DNA of 41,003 bases, taken from contig NZ_JAQGKL010000102.1 in NCBI RefSeq assembly GCF_028290105.1, positions 1 to 41,003 of the forward strand, read 5' to 3'. The DNA is from Methylobacterium sp. GTDB lineage: Bacteria; Pseudomonadota; Alphaproteobacteria; Rhizobiales; Beijerinckiaceae. A program made the position numbers and the translations under genes. The notes beneath the pieces are model-generated. The model did not search any database. It saw only the letters and a program-made list of their open reading frames with translations, and was not told the origin of the DNA. Positions 1-8,390 of the stretch are shown piece by piece; within the stretch, counting starts at the first letter, position 1; each line of letters begins with the position of its first letter.

Positions 1-194
1 CCCTCGGTCGCCAGGATCTTGATCGCCTCGCGCAAGGGCGTGCGCGAGATGCCGAAGCGTTCGGTCAGCTCGCTTTCGTTCACCCGCGCACGGGGCTCCA
101 GCTCGCCGGAGCGGATGAGGTCGCGCATTCGGTCCACGACTTCGTCGTGAAGATAGCGCCGGTTGATGCCGAGGCCCGTCTCGATCTTGTTCAT
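1..194 (-). CDS. GntR-family transcriptional regulator, N-terminal part (cut by window edge)
   Basis: The reverse strand reads from an ATG at 194 through 64 codons to the window edge without a stop. The translation contains a winged helix-turn-helix typical of GntR regulators: an opening helix with VVDRMRDLIRSGEL, then the recognition segment SELTERFGISRTPLREAIKIL at about residues 41-61. The RTPLREA recognition helix is characteristic of the FadR/FCD branch of the family. The effector-binding domain lies outside the window, so the ligand cannot be inferred. It is on the same strand as zwf and 107 bp downstream of it, so co-transcription is possible but a hairpin lies in the gap. A role in regulating carbon metabolism genes is only a guess from position. 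Confidence 0.85.
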   Translation of the reverse strand, partial: MNKIETGLGINRRYLHDEVVDRMRDLIRSGELEPRARVNESELTERFGISRTPLREAIKILATE

Positions 195-241
195 GGGTCC
201 GCGACGTCTGGAAGAGGAAGGAACAATACTCCCTCTGGTAG

Positions 242-266
242 CCCTCCGACTGAGTCCTGTCGAGGG
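242..266 (-). terminator. Imperfect hairpin between zwf and the GntR gene
   Basis: CCCT-c-CGAC pairs with GTCG-AGGG around an 8-nt loop (251-258), with one bulged C. It lies 36 bp after the zwf stop on the reverse strand. There is no T run after it, so it may be an attenuating or mRNA-end structure rather than a strong intrinsic terminator. Confidence 0.25.
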
Positions 267-301
267 AGCCCGGAACTATACCACGGCTCTGCGCACAGCG
301 C

Positions 302-1780
302 TCAGCGGATCTCCTCGTGCCAGGTCCGACCGTCGCGCTCGATCAGCGCGATGGCGGCGGTGGGCCCCCAGCTGCCGGCGGCGTAGGGGCGCGGCGGCTC
401 CGGCCGGTCGGCCCAGGCCTTCAGCAGGGAATCGGCCCAGGCCCAGGCGACCTCGACCTCGTCGCGGCGCATGAACAGGGTGGCGTTGCCGCGCACCACG
501 TCCATCAGCAGGCGCTCGTAGGCGTCCGGGTAGCGCTGCTTGAAGGTCTCCTCGAAGGAGATGTCGAGGTTGGTCGGCCGCAGGCGCATGCCGCCGGGGC
601 CCGGGTCCTTCGTCATGACCTCGAGCTTGATCCCCTCCTCCGGCTGGAGCCGGATGACGAGGCGGTTCGGCTCGCGTCCGAAGGCTTCCGTGGGGAAGAT
701 CGAGAACGGCGAGGCGCGGAACTGCACCACGATCTCGGAGAGCTTCTGGGGCAGGCGCTTGCCGGTGCGCAGGTAGAACGGCACGCCGGCCCAGCGCCAG
801 GACTGCACCTCGAGCTTCAGGGCGACGAAGGTCTCCGTGCGGCTCATCGTGTCGCCGCCGAGGTCGGTGCGGTATCCCTCCACCGGCTTGCCGTCGATGG
901 CACCGGCCGCGTACTGGCCGCGCACCGTGACCGTCTGCACGTCGTGGGGGGTAATGGGTTTCAGGGCACGCAGGACCTTCAGCTTCTCGTCGCGCACCGA
1001 ATTGGCGTCGAGGGAGAGCGGGCTCTCCATCGCCATCAGGCAGAGGAGCTGCAGCATGTGGTTCTGCACCATGTCGCGCAGCGCGCCCGAGGTGTCGTAG
1101 TACCCGGCGCGGCCCTCGACGCCGACGGTCTCGCCGACCGTGATCTGGACGTGGTCGATGACGTCCGCCGTCCAGAGCCGCTCGAAGATCGTGTTGGCGA
1201 AGCGCAGGGCCAGGAGGTTCTGTACCGTCTCCTTGCCGAGGTAGTGGTCGATGCGGAAGATCTGCTCTTCGGGAAACACCTCGCCGACCGCGTCGTTGAT
1301 GGCGCGCGCCGATTTCAGGTCCTTGCCGATGGGCTTTTCCAGCACCACGCGGGACTTCTCGCCGATGAGACCGTGGCTCGCGAGGTTCCGGCAGATCGAG
1401 CCGTAGAGGTCGGGCGAGGTGGCGAGGTAGTAGGGGCGGACCTGATCCGGGCGCTCGTCGAGCTTGGCCACGAGATCCTCCCAGCCCTCGTCGCCCGCGC
1501 CGTCGACGGCCACGTAGTCCAGGTGGTCGAGGAAGGCGGCGAGCTTGTCCTCGGCGATGTCGTGAACCGGCACGAAGCGCTTGATCGCGTCGCGGGCCCG
1601 CTCGCGGAACGCCTCGGCGCTCATCTCCGAGCGGGAGGCGCCGATGATCCGGCTCGTGCCCGGGATCTGCCCGTCCTTGAAGCGGTAGTACAGGGCCGGC
1701 AGCAGCTTGCGCGTGGTCAGGTCGCCGGTCGCGCCGAAGACGACGCAGTCGAAGGAGGCGACGGGGATGATGGTGGCCAA
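302..1780 (-). CDS. zwf: Glucose-6-phosphate 1-dehydrogenase
   Basis: Oxidises glucose 6-phosphate to 6-phosphogluconolactone with NAD(P)+, the entry to the oxidative pentose phosphate and Entner-Doudoroff routes; cytoplasmic. The 492-residue product matches the usual family length. The N-terminal nucleotide-binding motif GATGDL is at residues 16-21, EKPIGKD at 148-154, and the active-site signature RIDHYLGKE at 176-184. I chose a TTG start at 1780 because a GGGAG ribosome-binding sequence sits 7 nt upstream and the protein then begins directly before the Rossmann strand. The frame stays open upstream to 2005, but that stretch is Arg-rich and unlike the family. The neighbouring downstream gene is a GntR regulator; 6-phosphogluconolactonase is not adjacent in this window. 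Confidence 0.96.
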   Translation of the reverse strand: MATIIPVASFDCVVFGATGDLTTRKLLPALYYRFKDGQIPGTSRIIGASRSEMSAEAFRERARDAIKRFVPVHDIAEDKLAAFLDHLDYVAVDGAGDEGWEDLVAKLDERPDQVRPYYLATSPDLYGSICRNLASHGLIGEKSRVVLEKPIGKDLKSARAINDAVGEVFPEEQIFRIDHYLGKETVQNLLALRFANTIFERLWTADVIDHVQITVGETVGVEGRAGYYDTSGALRDMVQNHMLQLLCLMAMESPLSLDANSVRDEKLKVLRALKPITPHDVQTVTVRGQYAAGAIDGKPVEGYRTDLGGDTMSRTETFVALKLEVQSWRWAGVPFYLRTGKRLPQKLSEIVVQFRASPFSIFPTEAFGREPNRLVIRLQPEEGIKLEVMTKDPGPGGMRLRPTNLDISFEETFKQRYPDAYERLLMDVVRGNATLFMRRDEVEVAWAWADSLLKAWADRPEPPRPYAAGSWGPTAAIALIERDGRTWHEEIR

Positions 1781-2301
1781 GAACGGCTCCCGTATTTTTC
1801 GAACTTCAGACCAGTGCCAGACGTCGTGGTGTCGTGCGGGCCCACCCTCGACGCCATGCAAGGCCGTCGCCATCCGCAGCGATACGTCGGATTGCCGAGC
1901 ACGCACAATGCGAGCGTTCGGACCGAATCGATCGATCCGCCGATAGGGGACGCACGCCTGAAGTAACGGCGCGCGCCACGCAGTTTCGATCAAATTCATC
2001 GCCACTCCGGTCCCGATTCAGGTTTGACAATTTTTTTCTTTGTAAGTATTCGTTGATTCGTAAACTGTTATAAAAATTAAAGCTCAAGGCCTGCTGCAGA
2101 TCACGCAGGCAGCGTTCTCACGCTCGATCGTCCTGTTTTCCGACACCGGGTCCCGCGAGCGTCCCGGGCAAGCAACCTGTCGCGTTTCCCCCAATCCGTT
2201 TCACCGATCGAAACCTTCGACCCCTTGCCGTGCGCAGGACGGGACCGAAGGCGTCGACCGGATGATCGGACTGACCCTCATACTTCCGGAGAAAATCCCC
2301 C
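1781..2301. promoter_or_regulatory. Divergent zwf/DyP intergenic region with an AT-rich island
   Basis: No convincing gene in these 521 bp. An AT-rich island at about 2022-2082 stands out sharply from the GC-rich surroundings. On the + strand it holds TTGACA (2024-2029) followed after 17 bp by TATTCG (2047-2052), and a TATAAA at 2069-2074. The island could supply promoters to both divergent genes, but it is more than 200 bp from the peroxidase start, leaving a long leader. The promoter assignment is inference from consensus similarity only. Confidence 0.4.
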
Positions 2302-3804
2302 ATGCCGCGCGACATCACTGCAGAGCCACTCTTTCCGCTCGACGACATCCAGGGCGATATTCTGACAGGCCTGCCCAAGCGCCACGAACACTTGATGTTC
2401 TTCACGATCGTCGAACCAGCGGCGTTCAAGGCCTTCCTGAAGGCCCTGCACGTGACCAGCATGCGGGACTGCCTTCAGGACCGGGCGGACATCGAGGCCC
2501 AGAAGAAGATCAATTCGCAACTCGTTCCGACCCCCGGCCTGAACGTGGCCTTCACTTTCGCGGGTCTCCGAGCCCTCGGTGCGATCGAGGCCGCGCAGTT
2601 GCCGGACAGCGATCCCTTCAAGGCCGGCATGGCGAAGAGCCAGGGGACCCTGTCCGATCCGCCCGCGTCGACCTGGAGGACGCTCAAGCCCGATCCGAAC
2701 CTGCACGGTGTCTTCGTCGTCACCGGCGCGTCCCATGCGGAGGTCGTCGACGTGATGTCCCTTCGCCTGGCGCCCCCGACTGCGCATGGCTGGCGCCTTC
2801 TCTTCGAGGAAGTCGGAACGGTGAGACCCGAGCCCGTGGTGGGCCACGAACATTTCGGATACGCGGACGGCGTGTCACAGCCGGGCGTGCGCGGCCGCAT
2901 CGATCCGGCGACTCCCTTCCACCCGTCCGTCGATGATGCGAACCCCGATCAGGCCGCCGCCGGGCAGGACCTCCTGTGGCCGGGGGAGTTCGTGTTCGGC
3001 TTTCCGGGGCAGGATCCGTCGGCGGCGAGCTTCGCGACGAAAGGCCCCAACAAGGCGCCCCCGGTCCCGTTCATGAATTTCGGGGCCTATCTCGTCATCC
3101 GGCGGCTCGCGCAATTGGTTCCGGAGTTCAACGCGTCGGTGAAGGCCGCCTCGACCGCGATCCCGGCAACCGCGGACAAAGCCGATCCCGATCTCCTCGG
3201 CGCCCAGATGATCGGACGCTGGAAGAGCGGCGCGTCGATCATCAACGCGCCGACGCACGACGACCGCGCGGTCGGCGACAACACGCCGGACGCCAACAAC
3301 TTCGAATTCGGCGGCGACCGCGAAGGTCTGGTCTGCCCCTGGGCGGCGCATGTCCGGAAGACCTACCCGCGCGACGACGTACGGCACGATACCACCCCCG
3401 ACGAGACCGCCATCGCGGCGGCGGAGGCCTTCACGCAAACCCATCGCATGCTGCGTCGTGGGATCGCCTTCGGCCCCGAAGTCACGGAGCGGGAGGCACT
3501 CTCGGGCGTGTCCAACGCCGAGATGGGTCGCGGCCTCCTGTTCAAGTGCTACGTCACCTCGATCGCGGATCAATTCGAGTTCGTGCAGGCACAATGGTCG
3601 AACGCGTCCGATTTTTCGCAGGAAACGAGCGGGATCGACCCGATCATCGGTCAGGCGGCCGCGCCCGAGCGTCCCTTCAAGGGCGCCGCGCCCGTCTCGC
3701 GCGATCCGGCCAAGAAACCGGATTTCAGCCTGAAGAGCTTCGTGCGGATGCAGGGGGGCGCGTACTTCTTCGCGCCCTCCATCCCGGCGATGCGCGGCCT
3801 CTGA
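2302..3804 (+). CDS. DyP-type heme peroxidase
   Basis: A dye-decolourising-type peroxidase that uses H2O2 and heme to oxidise bulky substrates. The family hallmark GxxDG appears in FGYADGVSQPG with the distal Asp at 189. The proximal heme ligand is likely His350 in CPWAAHVRKTYPR, and a distal Arg lies at 385-386 in LRRGIAFGPEV. At 500 residues it belongs to the long DyP classes rather than the short encapsulin-cargo type. I see no Tat or Sec signal at the N terminus and no encapsulin-targeting tail at the C terminus, so a cytoplasmic location is likely. The ATG start has GGAGA 9 nt upstream. It is divergent from zwf, a source of NADPH, and convergent with the SDR gene 30 bp away. Natural substrate unknown. 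Confidence 0.92.
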   Translation: MPRDITAEPLFPLDDIQGDILTGLPKRHEHLMFFTIVEPAAFKAFLKALHVTSMRDCLQDRADIEAQKKINSQLVPTPGLNVAFTFAGLRALGAIEAAQLPDSDPFKAGMAKSQGTLSDPPASTWRTLKPDPNLHGVFVVTGASHAEVVDVMSLRLAPPTAHGWRLLFEEVGTVRPEPVVGHEHFGYADGVSQPGVRGRIDPATPFHPSVDDANPDQAAAGQDLLWPGEFVFGFPGQDPSAASFATKGPNKAPPVPFMNFGAYLVIRRLAQLVPEFNASVKAASTAIPATADKADPDLLGAQMIGRWKSGASIINAPTHDDRAVGDNTPDANNFEFGGDREGLVCPWAAHVRKTYPRDDVRHDTTPDETAIAAAEAFTQTHRMLRRGIAFGPEVTEREALSGVSNAEMGRGLLFKCYVTSIADQFEFVQAQWSNASDFSQETSGIDPIIGQAAAPERPFKGAAPVSRDPAKKPDFSLKSFVRMQGGAYFFAPSIPAMRGL

Positions 3805-3834
3805 TTTGCCGACGACCGGAGCGACCGGCTTCGA

Positions 3835-4704
3835 TCAGGTCGGGTCCGACCCCGCCAGGAAGGCGCCGAACGCCTCGGCGTGATCGGGATGCCAGCGTGA
3901 CAGGGCGGGACGGTTCTCGATGATGTCGCCGGCCGCCCAGGCGATGCGCTTTTCGTCCTCGGCCCGGGTGGTCTCGTTGTCCGGGCAGAGGATGTAGAAG
4001 TCGCCCCGCGCCAGTCCGGCCATCAGGAGTTCCACGGTCTCGTCCGGGGTGAAGGCGCCGGCCGGCTTCTCGGCGACGCCCCGCGCCTTCGTCAGACCCG
4101 TATAGACGAAGCCCGGGATGAGGAGGTGGGCGCTGACCGACGCACCCGCGCGGCCGCGCAGGTCGTGGGCGAGCGCTTCCGTGACGACCTTCACCCCCGC
4201 CTTCGAGACGTTGTAGGGCGTGTTGCCGGGCGGCGTGGTGATGCCCTGCTTCGAGCCGGTGACCACGATGGCGCCGGGTTGGCCACCCGCGATCATCCCG
4301 GGCGCGAAGGCCTGGATGCCGTTGATGACGCCCCAGAGGTTGGTGTCGACGATGCGCCGCCAGGTCTCTGCATCGGAGAACAGCTTGCCTCCGGCCTCGA
4401 CCCCGGCATTCAGCATCACCAGGGCCGGGGGACCATCGGTGGAGGCTGCCTCACACAGGGCCGCGACCGCCTCGGGACGCGCGACGTCCGTCGCCAGCGC
4501 CCGCACAGGTGCGCCCTGCCCCGTCGTCTCGGCGAGCGCCGCGACCTCGACCCGGGCGGCCTCCAGGGCCGCGCCCGGCAGGTCGGCAAGCCAGACCGCC
4601 AGCCCGTGCGCGGCAAAGCGCATGGCGGCGGCGAGTCCGATGCCGCTCGCCGCACCGGTGACGACGGCGGTCCGCCCCGCCTGCAGTGCCGGATGCTGAG
4701 CCAT
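3835..4704 (-). CDS. Short-chain dehydrogenase/reductase (SDR), substrate unknown
   Basis: A classical SDR of 289 residues, an NAD(P)-dependent oxidoreductase. The cofactor glycine motif TGAASGIG is at residues 16-23, the NAG motif (LNAGV) at 99-102, and the catalytic residues are probably Ser151 in TGSKQG, Tyr164 and Lys168 in YNVSKAG. I chose the ATG at 4704, which has a strong GGGAGAAGG just upstream; a TTG 12 bp earlier lies inside that ribosome-binding site and is unlikely. The C-terminal region after residue 220 (EKPAGAFTPDETVELLMAGL and on) is longer than in minimal SDRs. It is convergent with the peroxidase and divergent from the transpeptidase gene. The substrate cannot be told from the sequence. 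Confidence 0.9.
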   Translation of the reverse strand: MAQHPALQAGRTAVVTGAASGIGLAAAMRFAAHGLAVWLADLPGAALEAARVEVAALAETTGQGAPVRALATDVARPEAVAALCEAASTDGPPALVMLNAGVEAGGKLFSDAETWRRIVDTNLWGVINGIQAFAPGMIAGGQPGAIVVTGSKQGITTPPGNTPYNVSKAGVKVVTEALAHDLRGRAGASVSAHLLIPGFVYTGLTKARGVAEKPAGAFTPDETVELLMAGLARGDFYILCPDNETTRAEDEKRIAWAAGDIIENRPALSRWHPDHAEAFGAFLAGSDPT

Positions 4705-4848
4705 GCCTTCTCCCAAATTGCCGCCCCGGCCGGATGCGCCGTTGCGCGCATCAGGTAGGGCGCCCTGTGGAGCACGTCAGGCCGGAACAGGAGATTGGTA
4801 ACCCTCTGCCCGCATGGTTGGGGAGACACCACACTCGAGAGATCCGCG

Positions 4849-6516
4849 ATGCTTTCGCGCCACAGTGCCGCCGTCCTCCGCCCGCCGGCGCACCGATCCC
4901 GCCTCCGCGCGGGCCTGTCGCCCCTGGCGCTTCTCGTCGCCCTCGGCGGCGCCGCCGTAGCGCAGGTGATGCCCGTCCCCCCGAGGGCCGTGCCGGAGGC
5001 GGCCGCCAAGGCTGCGTCCGAACCGTCCACGCGGGCGCCCAAGGTCGAGAACCTCGCGGCCCCGGTACCTGCGACGCCCTCCGTCCAGGCCATCGTACCG
5101 AGCGCGGCGGACGCCGCGGGCACGCCCATGGCTCCCACACCGGTCAAGAAATCGCGCGAGTTGCCGCCGCTGGTGGTGGCGCGGGTCTCCACCGATCCAG
5201 TGCCGACCCTGAGCCCCTCCACCTTCCTCGACACTCTGCGGATGGCCGACCGCTACCAGGCGTTCGCCGATGCCGGCGGCTGGGTGCCGCTGCCTCCCGA
5301 TCTCGTGATCAAGCCTGGCGCCAGCCATCCGGCGATCCCGGGCCTGCGCAAGCACCTCGCCCTCGTCGGCGACCTGCCCGCCGACACGCCGATGAGCGAG
5401 CAGTTGGACGCCCCCCTGGTGGCAGCGGTCAAAGCCTTCCAGGGACGTCACGGCCTGCCCGAGACCGGGCTGATCGGGCGCCAGACGGTGGCGGCGCTCA
5501 ACGTGCCGGCGGCCACCCGCCAGCGCCAGCTCAGCGCCTCCGCCGCCCGGCAGATCGGCTCGAACTTCGCCTATGGCGACCGTTACGTGGTGGTGAACAT
5601 CCCCTCCGCCACCGTGGAGGCGGTGGACCACGGCGTGGTGGTGCGCCGCTACGTGGCGGTGGTCGGTAAGCCCGACAAGGCGACGCCGCGCATCGAGGCG
5701 CGCATCACCGACGTGAACCTCAACCCGACCTGGACCCTGCCGGTCTCCATCATCAAGAAGGAGATCATCCCGAAGATGCGCAAGGACCCCGGCTACCTCG
5801 CCCGCGAGCGTATCCGCATCCTCGGCCCCGGCGGCGTCGAGGTGGACCCCACCGCCATCGACTGGTCGAGCGAAAAGGCGGCCAACTACACCCTGCGTCA
5901 GGATTCCGGCCTGGAGAACTCACTCGGCCAGGTCCGCATCGACATGCCGAACAAGCAGGCGGTCTACATGCACGACACGCCGTCGAAATCGCTCTTCGCC
6001 CGCGAGGTCCGGTTCCACTCGCATGGCTGCGTGCGGGTCGCGCAGGTGAAGGAACTGGCCGGCTGGCTGCTCGAGGGCACGCCCGGCCCCAACGGCCCGG
6101 GCTCGACCTGGGGTCCGATCGAGATCGAGACCAGCATCGCCACCAACGAGCGCCTCGACATCAAGCTGCCCAAGCAGATCCCCGTGACGTTCGTGTATCT
6201 GACCGGCTACGCCACGCCGGACGGGCGCGCTCATTTTCGCGACGACATCTACGGGATCGACAGCCCGGCGGCCCCGATGCCGGACGTGGCGACCACGGGC
6301 GCGATCTCACCGAAGAAGCCACTCCCTGCCGCGCGCCTGTCCGACAAGACAGCAGGCGCAGCGCCGGGTTCGCCGAATCCGGTCAAGCTCACGCCCGTCC
6401 GGCCGCAGGTGGGCAAGGCCGAAGCCGTCGGCATGGCACCGGCACGCCCGGTGAGCGAAGGGCCGGTCCCGCCGGGCCTGATCCCCACCAAGGCGGCACG
6501 GCCGGTCATGAACTGA
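4849..6516 (+). CDS. L,D-transpeptidase, YkuD domain with peptidoglycan-binding domain (YcbB/LdtD-like)
   Basis: Periplasmic enzyme predicted to make 3-3 cross-links or attach proteins in peptidoglycan. An N-terminal signal peptide ends near AVAQ (residues 36-39). A Pro/Ala-rich linker follows, then a PG_binding_1 domain at about 160-222 (FQGRHGLPETGLIGRQTV) and a YkuD domain at about 245-415. The catalytic motif is FHSHGCVRV with the nucleophile Cys394; the upstream MHDTPSKSLF element is typical of the YcbB branch. About 120 residues of Pro/Ala-rich tail follow. I start at ATG 4849 because the signal peptide then begins cleanly and GAGAG lies upstream; the open frame runs 54 bp further back to 4795. 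The gene is 555 codons long and divergent from the SDR gene. Confidence 0.93.
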   Translation: MLSRHSAAVLRPPAHRSRLRAGLSPLALLVALGGAAVAQVMPVPPRAVPEAAAKAASEPSTRAPKVENLAAPVPATPSVQAIVPSAADAAGTPMAPTPVKKSRELPPLVVARVSTDPVPTLSPSTFLDTLRMADRYQAFADAGGWVPLPPDLVIKPGASHPAIPGLRKHLALVGDLPADTPMSEQLDAPLVAAVKAFQGRHGLPETGLIGRQTVAALNVPAATRQRQLSASAARQIGSNFAYGDRYVVVNIPSATVEAVDHGVVVRRYVAVVGKPDKATPRIEARITDVNLNPTWTLPVSIIKKEIIPKMRKDPGYLARERIRILGPGGVEVDPTAIDWSSEKAANYTLRQDSGLENSLGQVRIDMPNKQAVYMHDTPSKSLFAREVRFHSHGCVRVAQVKELAGWLLEGTPGPNGPGSTWGPIEIETSIATNERLDIKLPKQIPVTFVYLTGYATPDGRAHFRDDIYGIDSPAAPMPDVATTGAISPKKPLPAARLSDKTAGAAPGSPNPVKLTPVRPQVGKAEAVGMAPARPVSEGPVPPGLIPTKAARPVMN

Positions 6517-6536
6517 CGGGTATGTTTGGACGAAGC

Positions 6537-6556
6537 GGATGACATTCCCGTCATCC
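6537..6556. terminator. 7-bp perfect hairpin between convergent genes
   Basis: GGATGAC (6537-6543) pairs with GTCATCC (6550-6556) around a 6-nt loop, 20 bp after the transpeptidase stop and before the convergent acidic-protein gene. There is no T run on either side, so termination strength is uncertain. Confidence 0.35.
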
Positions 6557-6627
6557 ACCACCGTGACAGCGTCGTATCCCGCTGGCGCTTCGGACGGCCC
6601 AAACCTGAGCCGCCCGGTCGTGTGCGA

Positions 6628-6996
6628 TCAGGAATCGAGGCCGCCATCCTCGTCGATGTCGACGAGGAACACGATGTCGGCGTCCTCTTCCTCCTCGTCA
6701 TCCTCGCCGTCCTGCGCCTCGTCGTCGTTCGAGGCCTTGGCGTGGTGGGCGTCCGGCTCGTAGGGCTCGTCCTCCTCGGAATCGTCCTCGGCCAGGGCGT
6801 CCTCGAAGATCTCGGTCTCCTCCTCGGTGGCGGCCCGGATCTTGAGCGGAGAGGTGCCGTTCCACAGCACCTTGCCGTCGCTCTTCATGGTCTGGATGTC
6901 GTCCTTGAAGCCATCGCAGGTGAAGAGGTCGTTGGCGACCTCCTCGGATCCGTTGATGACCGCGATGGCCACGCCATCGATCTCGAGTGTGAACAT
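6628..6996 (-). CDS. Small acidic protein of unknown function
   Basis: A 122-residue product I do not recognise. The first 55 residues look folded, with short beta-like stretches (MFTLEIDGVAIAVI, GKVLWNG). The rest is strongly acidic: from residue 58 onward most residues are Glu or Asp, including a DGEDDEEEEDAD run at about 96-107, ending in a short hydrophobic IVFLVDIDEDGG segment. The ATG at 6996 has AAGGA 7 nt upstream, and the coding frame is the only one giving a sensible product, so I consider it a real gene. It has no signal peptide. Same strand as the lipoprotein hydrolase gene but 116 bp downstream of it. The Asp/Glu-rich tail could bind cations or basic proteins; that is speculation. 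Confidence 0.7.
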   Translation of the reverse strand: MFTLEIDGVAIAVINGSEEVANDLFTCDGFKDDIQTMKSDGKVLWNGTSPLKIRAATEEETEIFEDALAEDDSEEDEPYEPDAHHAKASNDDEAQDGEDDEEEEDADIVFLVDIDEDGGLDS

Positions 6997-7112
6997 CGCG
7001 AATCCTTGTTGTCTGTGGCCCGGGGCCGCTGTCCGTTTAGGGGCGAACGGGCCGCAGGCCAAGGGTCGAACCCGAGCAAAGCCGGACGTGAACGCGAGGG
7101 AACGGACGGGGT

Positions 7113-8159
7113 TCAGGCGCCGCCGCTCGCACGCCCGATCGCGCGCTTGACCACACCCTGGACGTCGGGGTTCGACAGGAACAGGTCGTGGTTGATCAGG
7201 CCGCCGCCGTAATCCGAGGCGTCCGCGACCCGTACGCCCAGCGCCTCCAGGCGCTCGCGGTCGGCGGCACCCGCCCGGACCACGCCGCCCGCGATGGCGC
7301 CGGAGAGCTCCAGTGCCCGGTCCTTGGTGGAGGAGATCACGGTGATCTTGCTCACGTCGGAGCCCATCCGCTCGACCGCGCTGGTGAACAGGTCGATGTC
7401 GATGTCGGGGGCGGCGAGCACCACCGCGCCGATGCGGGCCATCGCGGCCTCGCCGGCCTCAGCGCGCAGCATGCGCAGGGTCTCCAGGGTCAGGAGCGTG
7501 CCCATGGAATGCGCGACGATGTTGATGCGCCCGCCGGAGGGCGAGTTCGCCAGCGCCTTCAGGAGGTCCTCGAACCCGTCGCGCGACCAGAGCGCGCTCT
7601 CGCGGTCGTAGCCGTAATCGAAGGTGGCGGCGGCCGACGGCCAGGTGAACAGCCCGGAGGCGCCGCGGAAGCGGATGCCGTCCGAAAGCTTGGCCGCGCT
7701 GAGGGCCGCCGACTGGAAGCTCTCGCGGTAGCCGTGCACGTAGATCAGCACGTCGCGCCCCAGCGCCGCCTGGGCGAAGGCACCGGCCGCCCCCGGCCCC
7801 GTCTCGACCTGCGGCACCGCCGTCACCGCCCAGTCGTCGGTGATGACGGAGGAGACCTTCCCGATCAGCGAGCGGTCGGGCGCCGAGAGCCGGACCTCGG
7901 CGAAGCTGAGGCCGCGTCCGCGCTCCGAGCTGAAATACGGGCTCTTCGGCGGCGAGCCGACGGCCTTGCGCGTGGTCGCCACGAGCAGGACGGGGCTGAC
8001 GTCGAGGGCTGATTGCCGCTCCGGCGCCCGGCCTCCCACCGTGTCGGTGACGAGCCCGTCGGCCACGCATCCGGCGAGCCCCGGGGTGAGGCCGGCCACG
8101 CCCGAGAGGGCGGCGTACCGCAGGATGGCGCGGCGGGTCGGAGGTTGAGGGCGGATCAT
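7113..8159 (-). CDS. Tat-type lipoprotein alpha/beta hydrolase (DUF900-like)
   Basis: An alpha/beta-hydrolase of 348 residues. The N terminus carries a twin-arginine-like motif TRRAILR (8-14), a hydrophobic stretch and a lipobox LAGC with the lipidated Cys at 31, so a Tat-exported lipoprotein is predicted. VHGY (141-144) is the oxyanion-hole strand, the nucleophile is Ser218 in IVAHSMGT, an acid is likely in the LAAPDIDIDLF segment, and His in LINHDLF near the C terminus completes the triad. This arrangement matches the DUF900 family of uncharacterised esterase-like hydrolases. I chose ATG 8159 because it places the signal at the N terminus; the frame is open to 8309. Divergent from meaB across 231 bp. 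Substrate unknown. Confidence 0.85.
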   Translation of the reverse strand: MIRPQPPTRRAILRYAALSGVAGLTPGLAGCVADGLVTDTVGGRAPERQSALDVSPVLLVATTRKAVGSPPKSPYFSSERGRGLSFAEVRLSAPDRSLIGKVSSVITDDWAVTAVPQVETGPGAAGAFAQAALGRDVLIYVHGYRESFQSAALSAAKLSDGIRFRGASGLFTWPSAAATFDYGYDRESALWSRDGFEDLLKALANSPSGGRINIVAHSMGTLLTLETLRMLRAEAGEAAMARIGAVVLAAPDIDIDLFTSAVERMGSDVSKITVISSTKDRALELSGAIAGGVVRAGAADRERLEALGVRVADASDYGGGLINHDLFLSNPDVQGVVKRAIGRASGGA

Positions 8160-8390
8160 GGCGTGCAAGGTGACCCTGAACGTGGCGGCCCCATGGCGGG
8201 CCTGCCGTGCCGCACCCCTGTCGTCGAGGATCATGACCATGGCGGGGCGCGAACGTGGCCTCAGCGATGTGGATTGCGGGCAGAGCCCTGCCTGTGGCGG
8301 CGAGTCCACGGGGGTATCGGGTCCCTCGGGAGGGTGGATGGCCAGCCTCCCCCTCGACGAAACCCGGCTGGACCGGCAAAGAAGGCAGCC

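Noticed and set aside
1781..2005. N-terminal extension of zwf to an upstream ATG
   Set aside because: The extra 75 residues are unlike any glucose-6-phosphate dehydrogenase, and the TTG at 1780 has its own ribosome-binding site.
3742..3804. Encapsulin-targeting tail on the DyP peroxidase
   Set aside because: The C terminus ends in FAPSIPAMRGL without the usual flexible linker and targeting motif, and no encapsulin gene is adjacent.
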